DNA of 64,000 nucleotides, taken from an uncultured Bacteroidales bacterium (GTDB taxonomy: Bacteria > Bacteroidota > Bacteroidia > Bacteroidales > UBA932). Made by a program: the position numbers and the translations under genes. Location of the stretch: the NCBI GenBank assembly GCA_949297365.1, contig CASFSL010000009.1:1-64000 (forward strand), written 5' to 3'. The notes beneath the pieces are model-generated. The model was not told the DNA's origin. It did not search any database and saw only the letters and a list, made by a program, of their open reading frames with translations. Below are positions 8,227-18,071 of this stretch, piece by piece (position 1 is the first letter of the stretch; every line of letters begins with the position of its first letter).

Positions 8227-9255
8227 ATGGGAAGAATAGGAATTGTTGTATTTGTGATTTCAGCCATATTGGCTGTAAGTTGCAGTAAAGATGAGATGAC
8301 GGGAAGTTGTAACGGGATACGACTTTCTGAAGATACGCTGATAATGCAGACAGGGGAGTCGTATTCTCTAACGGCTGTTACTGATCCTGCCGGTGTTGCC
8401 GTTAAGTATTCTTCATCCGATCAAGGTATTGTCGCTGTGGAGCAGGATGGCACTGTGACAGCATTGAATGTAGGTGCGGCTGTGATTACCGCAGAGGCTG
8501 GTGGGTTGACGGATGAGTGTATGGTTAATGTAATGAGAGCGCCTTCGATAGGAGACTATTATTTTTCTGACGGGACATTTTCTTCCAGTGTAGATGCTGT
8601 GGACGCGGATGTAGTAGGCATAGTGTTCTGGTCCGGCAATCCGGCTGAGTATGATCCGCTTCTGGCTCAGGAGCATCCTGAGTGTACTCACGGTCTTGTC
8701 GTGTCTTTGACTGGTATGGATGGTGTATGCTGGCAGTCCGTGATTCCCGACGGAGAATCTGTAGGTGACTGGGTGGAGGCCAATACTGATTATATGTCCG
8801 TGGATACGGATATCCTTCCGGAAAGCAACCTCAACCGTATAGTAGGCTACAGTAATACAAAAGCCATAACGGAATACAATTGTGCCCCAGAGAATGCCGG
8901 ACATCCTGTAGACCTGATAGCGCACCTTGATGCCTTCAGGGCGTCAGTTGAGGCCCCTGCCTTGTCAAGTGGCTGGTATATTCCTTCGGCAAAAGAGCTT
9001 ACTTTGTTGTGTTATGGAGATTATGAAGGGAATATCTGGGACCAGTATGAGGTGACTCCTGTCGTCATGGATGCCGTTAATATTGCAATGGAGGATGTTG
9101 CGGATGCGGTTGCGGTGAGTTATTCCTCTGCTTTGTGGTCATGTACAGAGTCCGGTTACGGAAAAGCCTTTGAAATGTCTGTCCGTAACGGTACTGTCAG
9201 TGACACACAAAAAAGTTATCAGTACAACAGTGTGAGGTTTATTCTGGCTTTTTAA
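8227..9255 (+). CDS. Lipoprotein with one Big2 domain and DUF1566-like C-terminus (paralogue 2)
   Basis: The protein has 342 residues with a lipobox LAVSC (Cys19). A single Big2 domain (about 27-102) leads into the same C-terminal domain as its neighbours: YYFSDGTFSS, VVGIVFWSGNPAEYDPLL, HPECTHGLVVSL, SGWYIPSAKELTLLCYGDYEGNIWD and a final VRFILAF. The region VGIVFW-GNP...HPECTHGL is almost the same in all three paralogues, so they arose by duplication and differ chiefly in Big2 number. Spacings of 18 and 17 bp indicate one operon. Confidence 0.82.
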   Translation: MGRIGIVVFVISAILAVSCSKDEMTGSCNGIRLSEDTLIMQTGESYSLTAVTDPAGVAVKYSSSDQGIVAVEQDGTVTALNVGAAVITAEAGGLTDECMVNVMRAPSIGDYYFSDGTFSSSVDAVDADVVGIVFWSGNPAEYDPLLAQEHPECTHGLVVSLTGMDGVCWQSVIPDGESVGDWVEANTDYMSVDTDILPESNLNRIVGYSNTKAITEYNCAPENAGHPVDLIAHLDAFRASVEAPALSSGWYIPSAKELTLLCYGDYEGNIWDQYEVTPVVMDAVNIAMEDVADAVAVSYSSALWSCTESGYGKAFEMSVRNGTVSDTQKSYQYNSVRFILAF

Positions 9256-9272
9256 TTTAAAACTACAATATT

Positions 9273-10835
9273 ATGAAAAAAGTATTTTTAATTGATTGTT
9301 TGTTTGCACTCTGTGCGTTTTTATTGTCAATGTCCTGCAGTGAAAAGGAGGTGGATTCAGAGCAGAATGGGCATGTAGATGTTTCAGATATTATAATGGA
9401 GAAGAGCAGTGTCTCGGTTGTACGGGGCTCAACATTGCAGTTGGAGATTATTGTTCTTCCTGACAATGCCGTCTATGATAAGGTGGACTGGACTACGTCT
9501 GATGCAGAAGTGGCCACGGTAAATGAGGATGGTGTGGTGACAGGAGTGAACATAGGAACAGTTGTTGTCAGGGCTTCGGTAGGCAGTGTCTATGGCGAGT
9601 GTGCGGTAGAGGTGTTGCCTGTGGATGTACAGACTATAACGGTAGACCCGGAACAGGTTGAGATTCAGGAAGGCGGGACTGCTCAGCTTAAAGTCTCTAT
9701 TCTTCCGGAAGATGCGGATTATGAGGAAGTGGTGTGGACCAGTGCGGACCCGGATATCGCTTCAGTTGATGAAAACGGTCTGGTGACGGGTGTGTCGGCC
9801 GGCAATACAGAGATAACTGTAAGTGCGGGTTCCATAAGTGACAATTGTATCGTGACAGTAACGGGTACACCCGTATCATCTATAGAACTCAGTGAGACGG
9901 AGCTGTCGCTCAATGCCGGTGAGACCCGGCAATTGACGGCTGAGGTTTTCCCGGAAGATGCTTACGACAAGACTGTTGTCTGGGCCTCGTCTGATGCTGC
10001 GGTAGCGTCTGTGAGTGTAGACGGACTTGTGACTGCCGTGTCCGCAGGAAACGCTGTAATCACGGCCTCTTCAGGAGATGTGTCCGCACAGTGTGATGTG
10101 ACAGTCGTGGGAGAGATTAATGTCGGGGACTGGTACTACTCTGACGGAACCATATCTACGGAACTCGATCCGTCTAAGACAGTTCTGGGTATAGTGTTCT
10201 GGGTCGGTGATCCGACTGCTGATGATGCCTCTCTGGCAAGAGAGCATCCGTCATGTATACACGGCCTGGTAATGTCATTGGATGAGGTGTCCTCCATGTG
10301 GCAGAGTGAGTGGCAGGCCTATGGAGGATTTGTAGGAGACTGGGTGACTCAGAACGCTACGGAGTACTTTTCGTGCGCGGTCAATAAGATGACCGAGACC
10401 GATCTTTTCAACAGGATAGCCGGGTATAACAATACCAAAGCGATAGAGGCATTCAATGCCGCTTCGGAAAATGCCGCCTGGCCGGTGGATGCCGTGCAGA
10501 AAGTTGTGGATTACCGGATCGCAGTTCCGGCACCGGATAATTCCAGTGACTGGTATCTCCCTTCGATTAAAGAACTTTCTCTTATTGTTACCGGACCATA
10601 TGACGGCAATATAGATGACATTTTCGGAGATACGTCAAACAGGGACATTCTAAACGGGCGACTTGCCTCTTTGGATGGAGCGCAGCCTTTGACCACATCG
10701 TCGTACTGGTCCAGTACGGAGAGTTCTCAGTACTCATCAGGGTCGGCATATGTCATGAATTTCAATTATTCATATCCGACAAGTGGTGTGACATACGTCG
10801 ATACATATTCCCTGCGTTACGTTCTCGCGTTCTGA
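9273..10835 (+). CDS. Lipoprotein with three Big2 domains and DUF1566-like C-terminus (paralogue 3)
   Basis: The protein has 520 residues with a lipobox LSMSC (Cys22). Three Big2 domains (about 38-120, 121-203 and 204-285) carry the usual W-T/S-S-x-D...V-x-x-x-G-x-V-T-x-V-x-x-G signature. The C-terminal domain (about 287-520) starts WYYSDGTIST and ends YSLRYVLAF, with SDWYLPSIKELSL and SYWSSTESSQYSSGSAY inside. It is last of the tandem set and is followed by a strong terminator. The second and third Big2 repeats are closer to each other than to those in the first paralogue, suggesting internal duplication. Confidence 0.82.
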   Translation: MKKVFLIDCLFALCAFLLSMSCSEKEVDSEQNGHVDVSDIIMEKSSVSVVRGSTLQLEIIVLPDNAVYDKVDWTTSDAEVATVNEDGVVTGVNIGTVVVRASVGSVYGECAVEVLPVDVQTITVDPEQVEIQEGGTAQLKVSILPEDADYEEVVWTSADPDIASVDENGLVTGVSAGNTEITVSAGSISDNCIVTVTGTPVSSIELSETELSLNAGETRQLTAEVFPEDAYDKTVVWASSDAAVASVSVDGLVTAVSAGNAVITASSGDVSAQCDVTVVGEINVGDWYYSDGTISTELDPSKTVLGIVFWVGDPTADDASLAREHPSCIHGLVMSLDEVSSMWQSEWQAYGGFVGDWVTQNATEYFSCAVNKMTETDLFNRIAGYNNTKAIEAFNAASENAAWPVDAVQKVVDYRIAVPAPDNSSDWYLPSIKELSLIVTGPYDGNIDDIFGDTSNRDILNGRLASLDGAQPLTTSSYWSSTESSQYSSGSAYVMNFNYSYPTSGVTYVDTYSLRYVLAF

Positions 10836-10861
10836 CATACAGCTTGTAATTTGATGCCTAC

Positions 10862-10902
10862 AGTCCGGCCTGCACAATAACAGTAGCAGCGCCGGACTTT
10901 TT
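10862..10902 (+). terminator. Intrinsic terminator of the lipoprotein array
   Basis: AGTCCGGC (10862-10869) pairs with GCCGGACT (10891-10898), followed by TTTTTC. It closes the plus-strand operon before the convergent efflux operon. Confidence 0.75.
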
Positions 10903-10962
10903 CTCATGCAAAAAGGGTGTAAATCCTCATGGAGTCATCTATAGTGTTGGCATGAGGCAGGC

Positions 10963-13953
10963 TTAGCGGGTGCGGCGGCCGGGCATGATCATGGGGAGGA
11001 AGATGATGAGGGCGATGAAGGAGAAGAGCATACCGCCGATGGTACCGATGGCGAAGGCGAACCAGAAGACCTCATCCTTGCCGTCAATCAGGAAAGGAGC
11101 CAATCCTAGTACCGTGGACAGGATGGTGAGCGAGATGGGGATGATTTTGTGGTTGTAGGCTCTTACAAATGTGCGGCGGTGTGCCGGCATCCTGTTGTAT
11201 TCGTTGACGATGTAGATGCCGGCATTGACCACAATGCCCGCCAGCATAATCATGGAGGCGAATCCTCCCTGGTCAAATGTCGTCCCGGTCAGCCTGAATG
11301 CCAGGAAGATGCCGATAAACGACACGGGTATGAGGGATATGATGGCCAGCGGCTGCAGCAGGGACTCGAACAGCACGGCGCAGATCATGTAGATGATGAG
11401 CGTTATCAGTATCAGCAGCATCCATTGTTTTTTGGCCTTCTGGTACCAGTCATATTGGGGAGACGAGGCTTTGAAGCCTATGGGCAGCACTCCTGAGTTG
11501 AGCCGGTCTATCTCCGATTCCATGAGCTTTTCCTCCAGTTTGTAGGAGCCGATGAAATTGTACTTGACATAGAGGATGTATTCTTGATTCTCGCGGTATA
11601 TATTGTTGCCGGAGTTGCGGCTTTCAATCCACCCTATCTCGGCGAAACGTATGTCGGTACTGTCGATACGGATGTACTCGTTCTCCAGATGCCACACATC
11701 GAAGTCCTCGTAGTCGTCGGATACTATGCGCACCTCTGTCCGGGTCCCGTCATTGTCCACCTGATATCCGGCCGTGCTGGTAAAAAGCCTGTCGCTGAGT
11801 ATCCGGAAGGCTGAGACGGGATGTATGCCGTAAAGCGCCATCCTGTCGTAGTCATACGTGATAAGGTATTCCTTGGAGGAAGTGCCGTAATAATAGTCGT
11901 TCGGCCCCTCTATGCCCAGATCGGTCACGCGGGGGTTGCCGGAGAGCCTGTCCACCAGTGCCTGGCAGTATCGGTACAGCATGTCGTAGTTGTACCCGGT
12001 CAGTTCTATGGTCCCGTTCTTCCACAGACTGGGTCCGACGTAGTTGTTGAAGTTCTGGTCGTCCACGCCATATACCTGCCAGTTGGCTCCTCCGTAGACG
12101 TTTGCCTTGCGGATGACCTGCTGCTTAAGGATGGACGGGAAAGAGGTCTTCATGGCCTCGTCGGTGAACTCCACCGTTATCCTTCCGGACGAGTAGGAGC
12201 TGATCTGAGTGCGGAAGAGCTTGATCTCGTCAAATCCGGCCAGGAAATTCTCCATGTACACCATGATGTCGTTGAGTTGTTGGACAGTACAGCCGTCAGG
12301 CAGACCTGCGCTGATGTAAAGTTCGGGCCTTTCCGGCTGGCGGAACATGGAGGCGAAGCCGTCCAGGCTCTTGCGGAAAAGCATGAACGAGCCTCCGAAA
12401 GCCAGGAGGAAGAAGAGTATGACGGCCCAGTTGAATTTCTTGATATAGAATATGAAACGGTCGTATCTCTGTGAGAAGCGCACTATCTTCCTGCGCCGGC
12501 GTATGGGAAAGGATATGCTCTCAGAGCGTATGGGAAAATAGTCCAGCAGGGCCGGTACAAAAAACAGTGCTACCATCATGGACACGCAGAGGTTGATGAT
12601 GATTACCGCCGAGAAATCCGAGAGGATACGCTTCTGTTCCTCAGGCAGGAAGAATATCACGGCCAGTGAGCCGATGGTGGTCAGAAGTGCCGCCAGAATG
12701 GCCAGAAAGACTTTTCTGTCCCTGTAGTAGGAATAGTGTGAGACCATGATAATCGAGTTGTCGATGATGATGCTCAGTGATATGGATATTCCTGCCAGGG
12801 AATAGATATGGATGTCGATGTCCAGCAGCACGTACAGGATGACGGCCACTATGATGTTCACGGCCAGAGTAACGGCTATCAGCATGGTGTACCTGGGACT
12901 CAGCGAGGTGAGGAAGATAAATACCAGGAGTATGATCACACACAGCAGGCTCCTGCGCACCAGTTTGCTGACTTCTTTCTGTATATCTACGGATACGTCA
13001 TAGGATTTCAGGGCGGAGAAGGTCTCCGGGAAACCTGCCTCCAGGCGTTTCATAGTCCCGGTTATCTCTGAGCACAGCTTTATGGTGTTGACGGACTCTT
13101 CCGGATATATGATGACATTGATGGTGTTGAGTCCGTTGATGCGGTTGTATGAGGACGGCAGTGCCTGACGGGTCTTTACCGCGGCCACATCCATGAGCCG
13201 TATGATGCGTCCTCCCGTGTTGGCTACGGGCAGCAGTTCCAGATCCATGGGAGCGTTTCTGACCACCATGTCGGGCTCGTCGGTCCTGTCCTTCATAGGT
13301 GCGCTTCCGATGACAGTACTGCCCCCCAGATAGCGGGTTACGGAGTTGTATACATCGGAGGTGCTGATGCCTGCGGATTTGATTTTCCCGGTATTGACCG
13401 ATATCTCCGTATAGTCGGGAGCTGCACCTGAAAGTTCCACGGAATGAACTCCATCTATGATGGCCAGGTCTTTGATGATATGGTCATTGATATATTGCTC
13501 TATACGGTTGGTCGGCAGGTCAGCGTTGATTGTGTACATGATGACCGGGTCTATGTCGGTGCCTGCTGCGGATACTGACAACTCAGGATATGAGACACCT
13601 TCCGGCAGTTTGTCGTAAAGGGAGCGGATGGCTGAGGAGACCTCGAAGCGGACGGCGTCCATATCCGCGTTTTTCTTCAGCCGCATTGAGATGGTCCCGC
13701 TGCCCTTGCGGCTCATTGATGCTATCGACTCAATGCCTTTTATCGAGGATATATAGCCTTCGATCTTGGATGTGACCTCACTTTCCATCACTCTGGCGGA
13801 TGCATTCTGCCAGTAGCAGTATATCGACAGGCTCTGCTGTTTCTCCCGTGGCAGATACTGGAGGTTGAGCGACGGTATAAGCGCGGCTCCTACGGTAATC
13901 AGCACGGCGAATATCAGCAGTACTGAGAATGACGGTATCCTGAAACCTTTCAT
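10963..13953 (-). CDS. RND efflux transporter, second subunit
   Basis: The protein has 996 residues with the RND layout: one N-terminal span, a periplasmic loop (to about 330), six spans, a second loop and a final membrane block (QPLAIISLIPVSFIGIFLAFRLTGTTFDQGGFASMIMLAGIVVNAGIYIVNEYN). The TM4 proton-relay site, VDD in AcrB, reads IIDNSIIMVSHY, keeping one Asp; the usual E-N after it is lost. The start overlaps the preceding RND gene by 4 bp. Two adjacent unequal RND genes recall MdtB/MdtC, which form a mixed trimer, and this more diverged partner may be the non-driving one (inference). Substrate is unknown. Confidence 0.88.
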   Translation of the reverse strand: MKGFRIPSFSVLLIFAVLITVGAALIPSLNLQYLPREKQQSLSIYCYWQNASARVMESEVTSKIEGYISSIKGIESIASMSRKGSGTISMRLKKNADMDAVRFEVSSAIRSLYDKLPEGVSYPELSVSAAGTDIDPVIMYTINADLPTNRIEQYINDHIIKDLAIIDGVHSVELSGAAPDYTEISVNTGKIKSAGISTSDVYNSVTRYLGGSTVIGSAPMKDRTDEPDMVVRNAPMDLELLPVANTGGRIIRLMDVAAVKTRQALPSSYNRINGLNTINVIIYPEESVNTIKLCSEITGTMKRLEAGFPETFSALKSYDVSVDIQKEVSKLVRRSLLCVIILLVFIFLTSLSPRYTMLIAVTLAVNIIVAVILYVLLDIDIHIYSLAGISISLSIIIDNSIIMVSHYSYYRDRKVFLAILAALLTTIGSLAVIFFLPEEQKRILSDFSAVIIINLCVSMMVALFFVPALLDYFPIRSESISFPIRRRRKIVRFSQRYDRFIFYIKKFNWAVILFFLLAFGGSFMLFRKSLDGFASMFRQPERPELYISAGLPDGCTVQQLNDIMVYMENFLAGFDEIKLFRTQISSYSSGRITVEFTDEAMKTSFPSILKQQVIRKANVYGGANWQVYGVDDQNFNNYVGPSLWKNGTIELTGYNYDMLYRYCQALVDRLSGNPRVTDLGIEGPNDYYYGTSSKEYLITYDYDRMALYGIHPVSAFRILSDRLFTSTAGYQVDNDGTRTEVRIVSDDYEDFDVWHLENEYIRIDSTDIRFAEIGWIESRNSGNNIYRENQEYILYVKYNFIGSYKLEEKLMESEIDRLNSGVLPIGFKASSPQYDWYQKAKKQWMLLILITLIIYMICAVLFESLLQPLAIISLIPVSFIGIFLAFRLTGTTFDQGGFASMIMLAGIVVNAGIYIVNEYNRMPAHRRTFVRAYNHKIIPISLTILSTVLGLAPFLIDGKDEVFWFAFAIGTIGGMLFSFIALIIFLPMIMPGRRTR

Positions 13954-16900
13954 CTCCTGTGCGTCTTGTCGGATTTCCTGTATATCAAATAATATATCAG
14001 CGGTATGCCGAAGATGCTGACTATGAGGCCGACAATCATGCCGCCGATCATCACTATCGACAAGGGAAACTGCAGATCCGAGCCCATATCACCCTTGGTG
14101 AGGAAGGGCACCATGGCCAGAACTGTAGTGAGGGTGGTCATCAGGATCGGGTTGAGTCTTCTGGAGCCGCCGGTCATGATGGCTCTCAACAGGTTGTAGC
14201 CGTTCTCCTTGCGCAGCCGGTTGATGGTGTCCACTTTCAGGATAGAGTCGTTGATGACGATACCGCTCATGACTACGATGCCTATCATCGACATGGCATT
14301 GATGCTGCCTCCGCACAGCTTGAGCAGCAGAAGCGCTCCGAAGATGTCCACGATTATCTCGGACAGGATGATCAGGGGCTGTATGAGAGACTCGAACTGT
14401 GCGGCGAGGATGAAGTACAGCAGCAGTATGGAGACTACGGCAATGAGCATCAGCTCGCTTATAATGTCCCTGCTGGAGAAATACGAGCCGCTGAATGCCA
14501 CGTCGTAGGTTCCGTCCTTTATGGCCAGATCCCTGGAGGCGTCCATTACGGCGGGGACAAGTCTGTCGGGTATGTCCAGTTCAAGAGGGTAGTAGTTGCC
14601 GGACATTCCTGAGACAATGGTTTTCAGGTCGCGGCTTCGTCCTTCGGTGGCGAATGTGCTGATGGGAATCTCCGTCCCGGAACTGTTCTGCACCGTTACT
14701 GACAGCAGGTCGGATGAGGAGTTTCTGTCTCCGATTACCACAGGTATGGAATAATCGCCGGTGGTGATGGAGAAAATATGGTCTTCCCGGGTGAATTTGC
14801 GCAGGGCGCTCAGCACACTGTTGTAGGATATGCCGTAGAGGGACATTTTCTCAGGGTCCAGGGTAAGCATTATCTGCTCCTGCCAGCGGATGGGGTTGGG
14901 GTGTATCCCGGGCACGGCATCGCTGATGCCGGTGATGATGGAATTGAGCTTGTCCGGCTCAGGAGTCCGGCCATCGCGTCCGCTGATCCGAACGGTGAGT
15001 TTCGGAGAGTTGTCCGAGAACATCAGGGTGAACAGGTTGCCTGCATCAGAGAAACTGAATGCGGCTTCAGGATACCGCTCTCTCAGCCAAGCGGAAGCTC
15101 CGTTGATGATGCTGTCCAGACCTTCCGGAGTCCGGGCCATAAAGTATATCTGGGCCTCGCTCTTGCTCATGTCCCGCGTGTGGGGCATGAGAAACTGCTG
15201 CGTTCCGCACATCTGAGTGGTCTGTACGGCGTGCTGCGCCACGACGGAGGCCAGAGAACAGCTGCGGGTATCGTTCTCCTCGGTGGTGAGCGGACTGTTC
15301 CAGTCCACGTTGAGGATGATGTCGCTCTTGGTTACAGGGGGGAAAGTGCTTTTCTCCAAGTTCATGAACAGGAGTACGGAAAGAGGTATGGTTGCCAGCA
15401 TCATGACCATTACGGCCTTGCCGTGCCTGAAAGTCCATTTGAGAGCCTTCTCATAGGAAGGTCCCAGCTCGGTATATCTGGCGATTCTGGCCAGATATCT
15501 GTTGTCCATCCTGCGTCCTCTCTTCTTATACAGAGCGTAGTAATATACCGGTACCACCAGTACTGCGAACAGCAGGGAGGAGAAGAGTCCGACGGTGATG
15601 GCCACGGCCTGGTCGAAGAATATCTCTCCGGCTATGCCGCTGAGGAACACCAGGGGTACGAATACGGCGCAGTTGGTGAGGATGGAACTGAGCATCGGGG
15701 CGAATACTTCCCCGGAGCCTATAGCCACGGCGTCCTCGAGGGTGTCGCCCCTCTCCCACCGCTGGGTGATGTTGTCTATGACGATAATCGAGTTGTCCAC
15801 CATCATGCCGACGCTCAGTATGAGGCCGGCAAGGGAGATGATATTGATGCTTATGCCCATCAGGTAGAGGGCGAGCATAGAGGTCAGCAGCGAGACGATG
15901 ATGGTGGGGATGATGAGCATGGAGAACCGGAAGTTGCGCATGAACAGCAGGATGACGATGCTGGCCAGAAGGATGCCGGCCACCAGGTTCTGCTCCAGGT
16001 TGTCGATAGTGTAGCGCAGCAGTTCGGTCTGGTCCCTGGTGATGGTGAAATGTACTTCCGGGTACTCTGTCTCAAAGCGTTCAATCCTATCATGCAGGGC
16101 CTTGCGCAGTGTGTTCATTCTGGCATCGCTCTGTTTTATGATAGCCATACTCACCGCCCTGTCTCCGTCGGAGCGTATGAGGCAGTTGTCCGTTCCCGGC
16201 TGCTCTATTATTTCAGCCAGTTCCTTGAAAAGGTATATGCGGCCTCCGATATTGAGCCGTATACGTTCTATATCCTCTCTGGAAGTCAGCTCTGACTGAA
16301 ATCGTATGTTCCAGTGGTACTGGCCGTCACGGATAGAGAGATTGCCCAGCTGGATGTTGTTGCTCTCGATGGCCTGGGCCAGCACGTCCGGGGCAGTTCC
16401 GATGGCCGCGAGCTTTTCGTTGTCCGGTATTATCAGCAATTCCGGAAACACCAGTCCGCTCAGGTCCACCATAGCCACTTCCGGAATCTGTTCTATCCGC
16501 TTGGATATCACGTTGGAAGCCAGACGGCTCATTTCCATTGCCATGGAAGGGTTGTCCACGCTCATATTGACGAAGAAGGCCGGGATATCAGTTGCGCTGG
16601 ATTTTATGGCCTTGGGTCTTTCGGCTCCCTCGGGTAGGGAGGACATGGAGCGGTCAATCCTCTCGTTGACATCCACGAAGGTGAAGTCAATATCCGTCCC
16701 GTACTCGAACGACAGGCGGATGATGCCTGTACCGCTTTCGGACTGGGAGCGGATGTCAGTGAGGGACGGTATCTGCATCAGTTCCCGTCGGAGGGTCTGG
16801 AGATACCGGTCCATCTCTCTTGCCGAACTGCCGTCCACCTTGACCTGAACGGTAATCTGCGGGATATCCACGTCCGGCATGAGCGATATGGGGATCAGCT

Positions 16901-16982
16901 TGATGGACACTGCTCCCAGGACGGCCACGGCGAACAGGACCATGGATACCGCCACCAGTCTTCTGATAAGCTGCCGTATCAT
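13950..16982 (-). CDS. RND efflux transporter, first subunit (AcrB/MdtB-like)
   Basis: The 1010-residue inner-membrane pump belongs to the hydrophobe/amphiphile exporter type. The N-terminus (IKLIPISLMPDVDIPQITVQV) shows the conserved P-D-V-D-I-P stretch. TM4 reads GMMVDNSIIVIDNI, with Asp then Asn where AcrB has Asp-Asp, a frequent variant. The C-terminal half has AAQFESLIQPLIILSEIIVDIFGALLLL and the TM10 segment GIVVMSGIVINDSIL. It overlaps the adaptor stop by 4 bp (ATGA) and the next RND gene by 4 bp. It should draw substrate from the periplasm or outer leaflet into the adaptor/TolC duct made by the two upstream genes. Confidence 0.9.
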   Translation of the reverse strand: MIRQLIRRLVAVSMVLFAVAVLGAVSIKLIPISLMPDVDIPQITVQVKVDGSSAREMDRYLQTLRRELMQIPSLTDIRSQSESGTGIIRLSFEYGTDIDFTFVDVNERIDRSMSSLPEGAERPKAIKSSATDIPAFFVNMSVDNPSMAMEMSRLASNVISKRIEQIPEVAMVDLSGLVFPELLIIPDNEKLAAIGTAPDVLAQAIESNNIQLGNLSIRDGQYHWNIRFQSELTSREDIERIRLNIGGRIYLFKELAEIIEQPGTDNCLIRSDGDRAVSMAIIKQSDARMNTLRKALHDRIERFETEYPEVHFTITRDQTELLRYTIDNLEQNLVAGILLASIVILLFMRNFRFSMLIIPTIIVSLLTSMLALYLMGISINIISLAGLILSVGMMVDNSIIVIDNITQRWERGDTLEDAVAIGSGEVFAPMLSSILTNCAVFVPLVFLSGIAGEIFFDQAVAITVGLFSSLLFAVLVVPVYYYALYKKRGRRMDNRYLARIARYTELGPSYEKALKWTFRHGKAVMVMMLATIPLSVLLFMNLEKSTFPPVTKSDIILNVDWNSPLTTEENDTRSCSLASVVAQHAVQTTQMCGTQQFLMPHTRDMSKSEAQIYFMARTPEGLDSIINGASAWLRERYPEAAFSFSDAGNLFTLMFSDNSPKLTVRISGRDGRTPEPDKLNSIITGISDAVPGIHPNPIRWQEQIMLTLDPEKMSLYGISYNSVLSALRKFTREDHIFSITTGDYSIPVVIGDRNSSSDLLSVTVQNSSGTEIPISTFATEGRSRDLKTIVSGMSGNYYPLELDIPDRLVPAVMDASRDLAIKDGTYDVAFSGSYFSSRDIISELMLIAVVSILLLYFILAAQFESLIQPLIILSEIIVDIFGALLLLKLCGGSINAMSMIGIVVMSGIVINDSILKVDTINRLRKENGYNLLRAIMTGGSRRLNPILMTTLTTVLAMVPFLTKGDMGSDLQFPLSIVMIGGMIVGLIVSIFGIPLIYYLIYRKSDKTHRR

Positions 16983-18055
16983 TGCCTTACGATTACTTTG
17001 GACTCATGGGCCAGGTTGAGATTGCCAGATGTGATGACTGCGTCTCCTAAGTTGAGTTCCGCCGTACGCTCTTCATTCACTTTGACGACATGGCTGTCGC
17101 TGTTGGACATGACGATATCCACGTACACCCAACGAGCCGTGCTGTCCGCGCTCTGGTAGACAAAGAGCACGTCCTGATTGTCCCTCATAACCACCGCGCT
17201 TTTGGGTACCACCTGCTGACACGGGATGATCTCTTCCACCATGACCCTTACATTCATGCCGTCCATCATACTTCCGTCCGCATTGCTCACCGAGGCAGTT
17301 ATCTCTATCCGGCCCTTGTCGTCCACCGTGGGATTGACTGAGATGATATGACCGGCGTATATCTTGTCCGGAGCATTGAACGGGGAGATTTTCACCGGCA
17401 TACCCGTTCTGACCGAGCCGATTTCCGACTCCAGCAGCGGAAATGTCACGTCAAAGCTGCTGTCATCGATTACCGAGCAGAAATTCTCGGACGGAGCACT
17501 TTCATAGACCCGTCCCTTGACATTCGCCACTTTCCCGGTAAACGGAGCCACAATCCGGGTTCCGTTGTAGTCGTACAGGGCCCTGCGCCAGTTCTGTTCC
17601 GCGTCTGCATATCCCGACCTGGTCCTGGCTATGGCCATTGTGGCAGCCGGTACTTCCGAGGTATCGGCATCTCCGTATCCGAAGCCGATCAGCACGTCGT
17701 TGAGGTCTATCTCAGCCTTGCGCATGGCATTCTCGGCCTGGGCCAGGGCTATGGAAGCCGCTTCCGGGTCAAGACACGCTATAAGCTCGCCTTCATGTAC
17801 TGTCTGTCCGTTGGCAAAATTCACTTCGGATATGGTGCCGGACGTATTGAACCTCAGGCCGCTCTTGCGTGCAGCGACAAGTTTGCCGTTGCTTATGGTC
17901 TGTCTTCTGAAATCCGTCAGCCTCAGGGTCATGGTGTCCACGTAGTTGGTCTCCACTGCCTGTGACAGGCGGGTCAGAGTGTCTTTTTCTACTGTATTTC
18001 TGTTTCCACATGCGGCTGTAAGCACTATCAGCGGCAGTATCATAAGTCTTTTCAT
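16979..18055 (-). CDS. RND efflux periplasmic adaptor lipoprotein
   Basis: The adaptor has 358 residues from the ATG at 18055, chosen because it opens directly into a lipobox signal (MKRLMILPLIVLTAAC, Cys16); the frame extends upstream without a better start. A biotinyl-lipoyl-like segment (GLRFNTSGTISEVNFANGQ...EGELIACLDP), a helical hairpin (IALAQAENAMRKAEIDLNDVL) and a second lipoyl half (GTRIVAPFTGKVANV) precede beta-barrel and membrane-proximal domains. This is the standard membrane-fusion protein order. It bridges the RND pump and TolC. It starts 16 bp after the TolC-like gene ends. Confidence 0.88.
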   Translation of the reverse strand: MKRLMILPLIVLTAACGNRNTVEKDTLTRLSQAVETNYVDTMTLRLTDFRRQTISNGKLVAARKSGLRFNTSGTISEVNFANGQTVHEGELIACLDPEAASIALAQAENAMRKAEIDLNDVLIGFGYGDADTSEVPAATMAIARTRSGYADAEQNWRRALYDYNGTRIVAPFTGKVANVKGRVYESAPSENFCSVIDDSSFDVTFPLLESEIGSVRTGMPVKISPFNAPDKIYAGHIISVNPTVDDKGRIEITASVSNADGSMMDGMNVRVMVEEIIPCQQVVPKSAVVMRDNQDVLFVYQSADSTARWVYVDIVMSNSDSHVVKVNEERTAELNLGDAVITSGNLNLAHESKVIVRQ

Positions 18056-18071
18056 ATAGCAGTCAGTATTG

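Noticed and set aside
14778-16295. 505-codon open frame on the plus strand
   Set aside because: Antisense to the RND transporter gene, no domain and biased composition.
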